64,000 bases of DNA from the NCBI RefSeq assembly GCF_014174495.1, contig NZ_JACJHR010000002.1, forward strand, positions 124,001-188,000, read 5' to 3'. Within the stretch, counting starts at the first letter, position 1; every line of letters begins with the position of its first letter. The DNA is from Amycolatopsis echigonensis. GTDB taxonomy: Bacteria; Actinomycetota; Actinomycetes; Mycobacteriales; Pseudonocardiaceae. The position numbers and the translations under genes were made by a program. Below, piece by piece: positions 1-8,200 of the stretch. The notes below the pieces were generated by a model. That model was not told the DNA's origin. It ran no database searches and saw only the letters and a list, made by a program, of their open reading frames with translations.

Positions 1-103
1 TCAGGGAGCGGTGGACCCGCTCCACCAAGCGCGCCAGCAGAGCTGCGTCGTCGTCGCCGGTCGCGGTGGCGGCGATGGTCACCCAGCCGTGGTATTCGAA
101 CAC
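1..103 (-). CDS. Imm7-like immunity protein, N-terminal part only
   Basis: The frame runs off the left window edge, so only about 34 codons are visible. From a GTG codon it reads VFEYHGWVTIAATATG, close to the opening of the immunity protein 7 (Imm7) family, whose members typically begin with an aromatic/Glu/aromatic/His-Gly-Trp motif. Imm7 proteins neutralise polymorphic toxins delivered by contact-dependent or type VII-like systems. The start is uncertain: the frame stays open upstream, no clear ribosome binding site precedes the GTG, and I chose it because family members begin at about this motif. It lies 26 bases after the stop of the DUF2716 gene on the same strand, so the two are probably co-transcribed. 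The family call rests on the short motif and the neighbour. Confidence 0.5.
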   Translation of the reverse strand, partial: MFEYHGWVTIAATATGDDDAALLARLVERVHRSL

Positions 104-129
104 GTGCGAGACGGTAGCAGCGGCTGTGC

Positions 130-675
130 TCAGCGAGTCAGCGCAGAGGGCTGGCCGTCCCGGCGCAACTGGTTCGTGAGGATCCCGTCAGCATGCTTTT
201 CGACCGCCGGGAGCAGTTTCTCGCCGAAGACGCACAGGGTGCGCTCCCACGGGTGGCCGAGCGTGCCGTAGCTGAAGTCCTCGGCCAGGAACAGGTGGTA
301 GTCGCCGCGCGGGAAGACCGAGACCGGCCAAGGCGCGTTCTGCTGCATGCGATGCGGCCAGAACTTGAACGACTGGTGCTGCCAGTGCAGCACCCACAGC
401 CACTCGTCCTCGGCGGTCGTCTCCTGCAAAGCGGCCAGCACGGCGCGGGCCACGTCGTGCTCTTCCACCGCGTACGGGCCGAGGCGGAACTCGGCCGAGG
501 CGCGGTCGTACTCGCCGGTGGAGAGATCCCAGGTAGCCGACGGGCGCGGCTCATGGAACCCGGGCCAATCGTGCGCGAAGGTGCTCGGCCAGAACCTGAG
601 CTTGTCGTGCACCCAGTACCAAGCGGGTTCGTCAGCCACTCGAGAGAGCGGCTCCCAGGCTGCAGCAGCGTTCAC
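130..675 (-). CDS. DUF2716 family protein
   Basis: This 181-residue cytoplasmic protein has no signal peptide or membrane segment. It is rich in Trp, and the motifs WYWVHDKLRFWP, HEPRPSATWDLS and FPRGDYHLFLAEDFSYGTLGHPW match the DUF2716 pattern, in which a central FPxGDY.FF..D...G.LGHPW block is diagnostic. The biochemical function of the family is unknown. Its members are often found beside immunity genes of polymorphic toxin systems, and the next gene downstream here looks like Imm7, so an immunity role is a reasonable inference. The chosen ATG gives the length usual for the family. No upstream partner on the same strand is close: a 13-base-pair terminator hairpin separates it from the preceding gene. 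Confidence 0.7.
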   Translation of the reverse strand: MNAAAAWEPLSRVADEPAWYWVHDKLRFWPSTFAHDWPGFHEPRPSATWDLSTGEYDRASAEFRLGPYAVEEHDVARAVLAALQETTAEDEWLWVLHWQHQSFKFWPHRMQQNAPWPVSVFPRGDYHLFLAEDFSYGTLGHPWERTLCVFGEKLLPAVEKHADGILTNQLRRDGQPSALTR

Positions 676-788
676 TTGTCGACCTCGAAGTCATCGACCG
701 GGCTCGAAACTGCCGAAAGCTTCGTGTCCGGGACCGGGATTGTCCAGTCCACCGGAGCCGAGCGCCAAGCTGTCACTCGACTGGGTGG

Positions 789-822
789 CCCGCGGACCGG
801 GAAACACCGCCCGGTCCGCGGG
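789..822. terminator. Strong 13-bp hairpin terminator
   Basis: CCCGCGGACCGGG and its exact reverse complement CCCGGTCCGCGGG are separated by eight bases (AAACACCG). It sits downstream of the 862-1482 minus-strand gene and upstream of DUF2716, so it most likely ends the former transcript. There is no U-tract, as is common in actinomycetes. Confidence 0.65.
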
Positions 823-861
823 TTCCTTACCCGAGACCCCCGCCGTTCATGCACGCAGCCG

Positions 862-1482
862 TTATGCGGCGCGCCACAGCGTGACGAACGCCGACGCCTC
901 GCTGGCGGCCCACGGCCGCAGCCTCTCCCGGTCCCGCGCCGACAAGGTGAACTCCTTCGCCCGGCGCACGTCCACGACCAGCGCCTCCCCGCCCGGCAGC
1001 AGATCCGGCATGCCCTCGTCGAGCAGCCACAACGCGAGCTGCGCCGCGTCCCGGGCCAGCGGTTCCTCCTTGAAGTACAGCCAGGTGGCGTATTGGCGGC
1101 CGTTCGCCTTCCGCAGCCCCAGCTGCGGGCTGATGCCGATCTCCAGCTCGCCGAGCGAGAACTTCGCCCGGCCGACCTCGACCAGCTTCGGATCGCGCCT
1201 GCCGAGGTAACGCAGCCAGCCCTCGGCGATGGCCGCGTAATGCGGACGGGTGCGCTCGTCGGCGTTGTTGACCAGCGCGCGCATGGCCACCTCGTCCTGC
1301 CGCGCCGCCCGGCCTGCCCGGACCGCGTTCGCCGCGCGCCGGTAGTAGTTGAACGCCGCCCGGGCCGGGTCCTCGTACAAGCGGCGCTGCCTGCGGACGA
1401 ACGACGAACGCGACGGGCCTTTGCTCGCGCTGTATCCGACGAACGTGGGCAGCGTGACGTAAGCCGGCGTGGGAGAGGTCAT
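862..1482 (-). CDS. Conserved-looking hypothetical protein, 206 aa
   Basis: I do not recognise this gene. The product is soluble and Arg/Ala-rich. It begins MTSPTPAYVTLPTFVGYSA, then has a basic helical stretch with repeated Arg (SSFVRRQRRLYEDPARAAF), followed by a mixed alpha/beta half with aromatic positions (RQYATWLYFKEE) and a C-terminal DVRRAKEFTLSARDRERLRPW. The basic N-terminal helices could bind nucleic acid, but no known HTH fits. The ATG is supported by a GGAAGG ribosome binding site at suitable spacing; a longer reading through the antisense of the 2189 gene is implausible. A LexA-like inverted repeat lies about 50 bases upstream. It appears monocistronic, followed by a strong hairpin. 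Confidence 0.75.
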   Translation of the reverse strand: MTSPTPAYVTLPTFVGYSASKGPSRSSFVRRQRRLYEDPARAAFNYYRRAANAVRAGRAARQDEVAMRALVNNADERTRPHYAAIAEGWLRYLGRRDPKLVEVGRAKFSLGELEIGISPQLGLRKANGRQYATWLYFKEEPLARDAAQLALWLLDEGMPDLLPGGEALVVDVRRAKEFTLSARDRERLRPWAASEASAFVTLWRAA

Positions 1483-1530
1483 CGGGCGGCCGCCTTCCGG
1501 TGGATGGTTTCCCCAGTACACGGCCAATTT

Positions 1531-1546
1531 TAGAACATATGTACGA
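1531..1546. promoter_or_regulatory. LexA/SOS-box-like inverted repeat
   Basis: TAGAACATATGTACGA resembles the actinobacterial SOS box TCGAAC-N4-GTTCGA with two mismatches, and has the exact inner palindrome ACATATGT. It sits in an A/T-rich island between two unknown minus-strand genes, about 50 bases upstream of the ATG of the 862-1482 gene, where a promoter is expected. LexA control is inference. Confidence 0.3.
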
Positions 1547-1559
1547 CAGTTTTTGCCGC

Positions 1560-2051
1560 TTAACGGGTGACTGGCGGCCAGGGACCGGCCAGTACCGAGC
1601 GGGCCTGCTGCAGAACCTGTTGCTCGCAGTAGCTGACCGGCGTGACGTCGGTCGGGATCCAGGTCGCGAGCATCGCCAGCCACTGGCGAAGCTCGGAGAG
1701 AGCCTCGGGATGGCCGAGCCGTCCGTCGAGGGCTTTGACGCTCTTCGCCGCTTCGGCGAGCCGGACGTCGCCGCGCACCATCTCGCCGAGGTGTTCGCCC
1801 ATCAGCTGCCATTGGGCGGCGGTGGCGTCGGGCGGGAGTTCGATGCCCAGTTCGTCGACCACATTCGAGAAGGCGGCGGAAACCGCCTGGTGGTTCCGAT
1901 GGTCGAGGGAGGCCAGTTCGGGAAGGGAGGGCGCGTCGAGGCCCTCGCCGACAGCACGGGCCCCGGCCTCGACGAGTTCGGCGGAGGTGATGTCGAGACC
2001 GGCGAGCCGATCCACGGCAAGGGCGGCGAGCGCACCGCGCGCGGAGGACAT
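1560..2051 (-). CDS. Hypothetical helical protein, 163 aa
   Basis: I do not recognise this gene. The product is predicted to be soluble and mostly alpha-helical, with acidic and Ala/Leu-rich segments (LAALAVDRLAGLDITSAELVEAGARAV is the general character of the first third) and several Trp residues in the C-terminal half, including LRQWLAMLATWIPTDV. It has a single Cys near the C-terminus and no signal peptide or membrane segment. The ATG is the only Met before the body of the protein; a weak GAGG lies just upstream. The frame is open much further upstream, but that part is antisense to the 2189-3937 gene and is not used. It lies 77 bases upstream of the 862-1482 gene, with a possible promoter between them. 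Confidence 0.65.
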   Translation of the reverse strand: MSSARGALAALAVDRLAGLDITSAELVEAGARAVGEGLDAPSLPELASLDHRNHQAVSAAFSNVVDELGIELPPDATAAQWQLMGEHLGEMVRGDVRLAEAAKSVKALDGRLGHPEALSELRQWLAMLATWIPTDVTPVSYCEQQVLQQARSVLAGPWPPVTR

Positions 2052-2188
2052 GCCTCGATCGTACGGACGCGGCGATTTCCCCGGCTGCCTCGCGCGGGTG
2101 CCTGATCCGGGCTGATCTTGCGCACCTGAGCCCCGCGGAGCGAGGGCGCGTGGAACACTGTCGCCCGAACCGGTGACAGGGGGTTGTG

Positions 2189-3937
2189 ATGAGCTGGCAG
2201 GAAGAGCTCCGGCGCTTGGACGCGGAGTTGGCCGCCGGCCGCCTCGGGCACGCCGAACACCGCCGCCAGCGCGACGAACTGCTCGCCGAGGCGTCGGGCG
2301 GCGGGGCGGCTTCGCCAGTGGCGTCGCCGTTGCGCCAGGACGCGCCGTCGCCCAGCGGATCACCCACCTGGAGCAGCCCGGTGCCCCAGGCGACCTCCGG
2401 CAGCACGGACAGCACCACCGGACCGGACAGCCAGGCGACACCGGCACCGAGCAGCTCCGCCGAGAGCAGCACGCCGCGAGCCGAACCGAACGCGTCGCAG
2501 ACCGTCGCGACGAGCACTGGGCAGGGCCCGACGACCACGCGCCGGTCGGGGCCGGACAGCACGACCTCGCCGAGCGCTCCATCCGGCACCACTTCGCCCA
2601 GCACACCCTCCGGCACCACCTCGCCGAGCACCTCGCCCGGTACCGCCTCGCCCAGCGCCCCCTCCGGCGGCACCTCGCCCGGCACCACCTCACCCAGCGC
2701 CCCGACCGGCACGGCACCCAGCACTCCGTCCGGCACCGTCCCGCCCAGCACTCCGTCGGACGGCACCGCATCGACGCCGCCCGCCTCCAGCCCGGCACCT
2801 TCGAGCGGCCCGGCGACCCCCGCCGCGACCACCCCCGCCGCGTCCTTCTTCTCTCCGCCGCAGAGCCCGGCCGCACCGCCGCAAACCCCCGCCACGCCGC
2901 CGCCGAGTCCGGCAGGCCAAGTCAGCCCGCCCCCTCCGCACCAGCCTCAGCCGCCGCTGCCCGCCCAGCCGGGAACCTGGCCGGGCGTCGCTCCGGTGCA
3001 GTGGCACACCCCTGGCCAGCAGCACCAGTCGAACCAGCCGGTGGTCGGATGGGCGAGCACCAACCCGGCGATGCCCGCGCCGGAACCGCCAGCGGTCGAA
3101 TCGTTCCTGAATTCCGCGGCGGCGTCCTCGTCGGCCGAGAAGACCCAGCCCGCCTTCTCGCACACGCCGGGCACCCCGTTCTCCACCGACCGGCCGACCA
3201 CCGCGCCGAGCCCCGCCGACGACCGGCCCACCGCGGTCTTCGGGGCGATCCCCGCGAACGGCAACCAGCCGGAGCCGCGCCGGCTCTGGGAGGACGACGC
3301 CAAACCGCGCCGCGGGAAGCCGACCTGGCTGTTCCTGTCGCTGGCCGTGCTCGTCGTACTGGCGCTCGTCGTCGGCGGCATCTGGTTCCTCGGCACCAAG
3401 AAAGATTCGAACGATTCGGCTACGCCGCCGCCCGCCGCGTCGTCCGCGCCGAACACCCAGCCCGCTTCGCTCGAGGACAAGCTGCCGACGCTGCCGGGCA
3501 CCCCGAATCCGGAAAACTCGACCATGGCGCTGGACAAGGCGGTCCAGGCCAAGGCCGTCTCCGACGCCGACGCGAACCTCATGCGCGCGGCTGGCGCGGA
3601 CCAGCTCGTCTACCACGCCTACGCCGGTACCGACGGCGGCACGACGCTCATCGCCGTGCCGACGCCGTCCAAGGCGCAGGCCGGTCAGCTCGTCCAGGGA
3701 CTGCGGCAGAACCTCGTCACCGGCGGGTTCGACAGCAGCCCGCTCGGCCCGGCGGCCACCGATCTGCTCTACACCGGAAGCAGCCCGGCCGGACGCGTGC
3801 TGGCCTTCTGGTACACCTCCGGCGGAGTGTCGGTCGGCATCGGCGTGTCGGGCCCGGTCGACCAGGATCCGGCGGCGCTGCGGTCGCGGATGGAAGAGAT
3901 CCGCGCGAAGGTCGCGGCCGCGCTGCCCGCCAGCTGA
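2189..3937 (+). CDS. Pro/Ser/Thr-rich single-pass membrane protein with SHOCT-like N-terminus
   Basis: This 582-residue protein starts with a short amphipathic segment (SWQEELRRLDAELAAGRL) resembling a SHOCT/short helical oligomerisation motif. A very long low-complexity linker follows (about residues 35-370) with Ser/Thr/Pro/Gly repeats such as SPSTPSGTT, then one membrane helix at about 380-401, and an outside C-terminal domain of about 170 residues containing two regions of beta-like alternation. The predicted orientation is cytoplasmic N-terminus, external C-terminus. GTG and ATG are adjacent; I chose the ATG because it aligns with the start of the paralogue at 4072 and spaces better from AGGGGG. 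It is followed 134 bases later by that paralogue. Its role is unknown; a part in envelope or surface-polysaccharide organisation is suggested only by the glycosyltransferase next door. Confidence 0.8.
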   Translation: MSWQEELRRLDAELAAGRLGHAEHRRQRDELLAEASGGGAASPVASPLRQDAPSPSGSPTWSSPVPQATSGSTDSTTGPDSQATPAPSSSAESSTPRAEPNASQTVATSTGQGPTTTRRSGPDSTTSPSAPSGTTSPSTPSGTTSPSTSPGTASPSAPSGGTSPGTTSPSAPTGTAPSTPSGTVPPSTPSDGTASTPPASSPAPSSGPATPAATTPAASFFSPPQSPAAPPQTPATPPPSPAGQVSPPPPHQPQPPLPAQPGTWPGVAPVQWHTPGQQHQSNQPVVGWASTNPAMPAPEPPAVESFLNSAAASSSAEKTQPAFSHTPGTPFSTDRPTTAPSPADDRPTAVFGAIPANGNQPEPRRLWEDDAKPRRGKPTWLFLSLAVLVVLALVVGGIWFLGTKKDSNDSATPPPAASSAPNTQPASLEDKLPTLPGTPNPENSTMALDKAVQAKAVSDADANLMRAAGADQLVYHAYAGTDGGTTLIAVPTPSKAQAGQLVQGLRQNLVTGGFDSSPLGPAATDLLYTGSSPAGRVLAFWYTSGGVSVGIGVSGPVDQDPAALRSRMEEIRAKVAAALPAS

Positions 3938-4071
3938 ACACACCCCGGCGCACTAGCCGACCCGCCAGGTCACGTGGGGTCGCACCCGTGCACAATGTCC
4001 ACGTCGTCACACACAATCGGGTAGCGACGACGCATTGACCGTCGCCATGCCGACAGATAAGGGGGGCCCTG

Positions 4072-5259
4072 GTGTCCTGGCAGGAGGAGCTGCGCCGGCT
4101 GGACGAGGAGCTCGCGTCAGGGCGACTGTCCGCGGACGACTATCGCATCCGGCGTGATCAGGTGCTGTCGTCAGCTGTCGGCCAGCAGGACCAGCCCGCT
4201 CCGCCGCCGCCGAGCCAGAGCGCGGACTCGACGCAGGTGATCGCCCCGGTCAGCCCGCCCGGCGGAGTGCCGCAGCAGCAGCCGCAGGCCCCGCAGCAGC
4301 CGCCCGCCGACGGCGGTGCCGAGCGCACCCAGGTCGTGCAGTCGTGGCAGACCCAGCAGCCGCCCGCGGACGCCGGTCCCGAGCGCACCCAGGTCGTGCA
4401 GCCGCAGCAGCATCAGCCGCAGGCGCACTACTCCCCGCCCGGCGGGTTCCCGCAGGGCACGCCGTCCTCGCCGCCCGGCGGCTTCCCGCAGCAGCAGCCG
4501 TGGAACGCCGCCGACAGCGACCAGACCCCGCCGTGGGGCGGCGGCGATCTTCCGCCGCTCGGTCCGTCCGGGGGCGACTCCGAATGGGTCCGCCAGGGTC
4601 CGGAGTACTTCAGCGACAAGCCGAAGAAGAGCAACGGCAAGAAGATCGGCGCGATCGTCGGCGCGGTGATCGTGCTGGCCGGCATCGCGTTCGGCGCGTA
4701 CTGGCTGTGGGGCCGCGACAGCGGAGGCGGCGGCACCGACCAGACCACCGCGCAGCACCAGCCGGGTCCGTCGTCGGCCCCGAAGCCGCCGGACCCGCTC
4801 GGCGTCGCGAGCATGCCGGGCAAGGCCGAGACGCACGACGACATCACGTCGTTCTCGCAGGTCGACACCCTGAAGTACCTCAACCCGCAGGAACTGAGCG
4901 CCTACCAGGCGTCCGGCGCGTCGAAGGTCAAGTTCGTCGTGTACCACCTCGACGACGGCAACGTGATCACGCTCTTCCTCGCCCAGGCCAGCAGCCCGAC
5001 CGCGGCGAAGACCGCGGCCGAGAAGCTGATGGAGGTCCAGGTCACGAACGGGGCCAAGCGCGACACCACCGCGCCGAACGGCGTGTTCGCCACCTCGATC
5101 GACCCGAAGGAAGGCCAGTCGGCCCAGTCGCGCGGGCACTACGCGCACGGGAACGTGGTCGTCCGCGTCGAGGTGTCCGGCAAGGCCGCCGAGCAGACGA
5201 AGACCGACTTCACCACCGCGCTGAACCAGCAGCTCACGGTGCTGACCGCCGATGCCTGA
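4072..5259 (+). CDS. Pro/Gln-rich single-pass membrane protein, paralogue of 2189-3937
   Basis: This 395-residue protein shares the N-terminal SWQEELRRLD.ELA.GRL motif with its upstream neighbour. A Pro/Gln-rich linker contains an imperfect tandem repeat built on ERTQVVQ (about residues 83-112) and PPGGFPQ units. One membrane helix spans about 192-214. The external C-terminal domain of about 170 residues has the pattern KFVVYHLDDGNVITLFLAQ and RGHYAHGNVVVRVEVSG, suggesting an alpha/beta fold. The GTG start is preceded by AAGGGGGG. The stop overlaps the start of the large glycosyltransferase by eight bases (ATGCCTGA), so the two genes are translationally coupled and probably act together. The function is unknown; the pair looks like a tandem duplication with divergent linkers. 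Confidence 0.85.
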   Translation: MSWQEELRRLDEELASGRLSADDYRIRRDQVLSSAVGQQDQPAPPPPSQSADSTQVIAPVSPPGGVPQQQPQAPQQPPADGGAERTQVVQSWQTQQPPADAGPERTQVVQPQQHQPQAHYSPPGGFPQGTPSSPPGGFPQQQPWNAADSDQTPPWGGGDLPPLGPSGGDSEWVRQGPEYFSDKPKKSNGKKIGAIVGAVIVLAGIAFGAYWLWGRDSGGGGTDQTTAQHQPGPSSAPKPPDPLGVASMPGKAETHDDITSFSQVDTLKYLNPQELSAYQASGASKVKFVVYHLDDGNVITLFLAQASSPTAAKTAAEKLMEVQVTNGAKRDTTAPNGVFATSIDPKEGQSAQSRGHYAHGNVVVRVEVSGKAAEQTKTDFTTALNQQLTVLTADA

Positions 5260-8200
5260 GCCCGGGACCACCGCCTGCACGATCGTCGCCCGCAACTACG
5301 TGCCGGCCGCGCGCGTGCTGGCCCGCTCCTATCTCGAGCACCATCCGGGCGGCCGCTTCGTCATCGCGGTCATCGACGCCCCGCGCGACCAGTCGGACCG
5401 GGCCGGCGACGGACTCACCGTCGTCGGCCCGGCCGCGTTCGGCATCGACGAGGACGACTACCTGCGGATGGCGACCGCGTACTCGGTCACCGAACTCGCC
5501 ACCTCGGTCAAGCCGTATCTGCTGCGCGAGCTGCTGAAAGAGTCCGAGGCCGCGATCTACCTCGACCCGGACATCGAGCTGTTCGCGCCGATCCCCGAGG
5601 TCGCCGAACTGGCCCGCGAACACGACATCGTGCTGGCGCCGCACTTCCTGACCCCGTTGCCGCAGGACGGCATGGAGCCGGACGACGCGGTGATCATGGG
5701 CACCGGCATGTTCAACCTCGGCTTCATCGGCGTCGGCCGCGGTGCCGGGCCGTTCCTCGACTTCTGGGCGGGCAGGCTGCGCCACGACGCGATCGTCGCG
5801 CCCGAGCAGCAGCTGTTCACCGACCAGCGCTGGGTCGACCAGGTGCCGTCGCTGTTCCGGCACCACGTCGTCACCGACCCCGGCTTCGACGTCGCGTACT
5901 GGAATCTCCACGAGCGGCCGATCGGCCGCGACGAGGACGGCACCCTGACCGCGGGCGGCGCGAAGCTGCGGTTCTTCCACTTCAGCGGTTACCGGCCGGA
6001 GAAGCCGTGGCTGCTCAGCTTCCACTGCGCGCGCAAGCCTCGCGTGCTGCTGTCGCACAACGACGACCTTCGCGCCATCTGCGATTCGTACGGCACGAAG
6101 CTGCGCGAAGCCGGGTACGCCGAGTCGCTCGACTCGATTCCGTACGGCTTCAAGGACTTCCAGGACGGCACGCCGGTGCCGAAGCTCGCGCGGCGCGTTT
6201 TCCGCGAGGGTTGGATCAAGGCCGAGCGCAAGAAGAAGCCCGCGCCGCCGCATGCGTACGGCGAGGACGGCGGGCAAGCCCTGCGCGAATGGCTCGCCAC
6301 CCCGGAGGACCAGGGCCAGGCCGCGGCTGGGCTGAACCGGCTGACGCACGCGATCTGGGCGTCGCGGATCGACCTGCAGATGGCGTTCCCGCATCCGTAC
6401 GGCGACGACGCCGACGGCTTCCGGCACTGGTGCGCCGGATCCGGCGTCTCCGAGGCCGGGCTGCCGGAATGGGCGCTGCCGTCCGAACCGGTCACGACCC
6501 GTCCGCCGCACGACGACTTCGGCGTGAACCTGCTCGGCTACCTGACCGCTGAGCTGGGGCTCGGCGAGATGGGCCGGATCGTGCTCGAGGCGATCGAGAC
6601 CGGCGGCGTGCCGGTGGCCACGGTGCTGGAGGAGAAGGCGGTCTCGAACCGCACCGGCATCGAACGGCCGGCGACGGTCGGCGATCCGCGGTTCCCGGTG
6701 AGCGTGTTCGCGGTGAACGCGGACCAGACCCGCACCATCCTGACCAACCACCCCGAGGTCGGCGCCGGGCGCTACCGGATCGGGCTGTGGGCTTGGGAGC
6801 TCGAAGACTTCCCGCAGTGGCAGCACGAGGCGTTCGGAATGCTCGACGAGATCTGGACGGTCAGCGACTTCTGCCGCCGGGCGTTCGCCGCGCATTCGCC
6901 GATCCCGGTCAAGACGATCCCGGTGCCGGTGCGCGATCCGGGCGAGCCGTCACCGCCTGCCCGCGAAAAGGGCGAACCGGTGCGGTTCCTGTTCGCCTTC
7001 GACTTCAACAGCGTCGCGGAGCGCAAAAACCCTTGGGGTGCGGTCGTTGCGTTCCAGCGGGCGTTCCCGGGACGCGAGGACGTCCGGCTCACCGTCAAGG
7101 CGATCAACGCGAAGCTGCACCCGCAGGCCGCCGAACGGCTGCGCGCGGTCGTCCGCGGCGACGACCGGATCGAACTGGTCGAGCGCTACCTCACTGTCGC
7201 CGAATTGCACGAGCTGTACGAGACCAGCACCGCTTACGTTTCGCTGCACCGCAGCGAGGGCTTCGGGCTCACCGTCGCCGAGGCGATGGCGCGCGCGATG
7301 CCGGTGATCTCGACGGATTACTCCAGCACCACGGAATTCCTCGACGCGTCCACCGGCTGGCCGATCCCGTACCGGCTGGTGCCGGTCGGCGAGGGCAACT
7401 ACCCGTACCACGCCGACGCGGTCTGGGCGGAGCCCGACCTGGACGCCGCGGCGACCGCGATGGTGCAGATTGCCGACGACCCGGCCGAGGCGGCCGCTCG
7501 CGGCAAGCGTGCGCGGGAGGTCATCCTGCGCGAGCGGTCGATGGCGACCGCGGCCGAGTGGATGCGGCGCGAGCTGCGGCAGGCGTACGAAACGTGGCAG
7601 GAGCGGCAGCGCACCGCGGCGCCGCCGCCGGAGCACCCGCTCAGCCCGCTGCAGCAGGCGACCGAGGCGTTGCGCTGGCGTCCGGAAGCGGACACGCCGT
7701 CGCGGCTGCCGCTCGCGCCCGCGCTGCGCAAGGCCGTGCTGCGCGCGATCGACCACTACGACGTGCACCAGCGCAACGTGATGGGCGCGCTGCTCGCGGC
7801 CACCGAGGAAAGCAACCGTCGGTTGCTGGACCGGATCGAAGACCTGGAACGCACGATCGACGAATCGCGCCGGGCCGCGCAGTCCACGCGCACGCTCGGC
7901 GAACGGCTCGAAGCGTTGCGAGGCACGGTCAACGAGCTGCGTCGCCAAGCCCCGGAGACGGACCTGGCGCTGCGCAATCTCGAAGCGGACGTCGCGAAGC
8001 TGGCCGAGGGTTACGACGGCGTCGGCGCGGAGGTCGAAGCCGCGGCGGGGACCGTGCACAAGATGTTCGCGCGCCGCGACGAGCGCCTCGACGCCGACGA
8101 GAAGGCCATCCAGCGGGTGACCCTCGACGTCAGCGCGATGCGGGACGCGGCCCGGCTCCGGCACGCTCCGGTGCCGCGCGGGGCGGACGTCGTCCAGTGC

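Noticed and set aside
672-854. A 60-codon minus-strand frame overlapping the start of the DUF2716 gene
   Set aside because: Spans the terminator hairpin, has no ribosome binding site and no coding-like composition.
2560-2790. Repeats in the Pro-rich linker considered as a CRISPR or minisatellite
   Set aside because: They are imperfect codon-level repeats of Ser/Pro/Thr/Gly inside a gene, with no spacers.
862-2895. A 677-codon minus-strand frame covering three genes
   Set aside because: Only its last 206 codons have a ribosome binding site and normal composition; the first part is antisense to the Pro-rich 2189 gene and reads as Gly/Val/Glu repeats.
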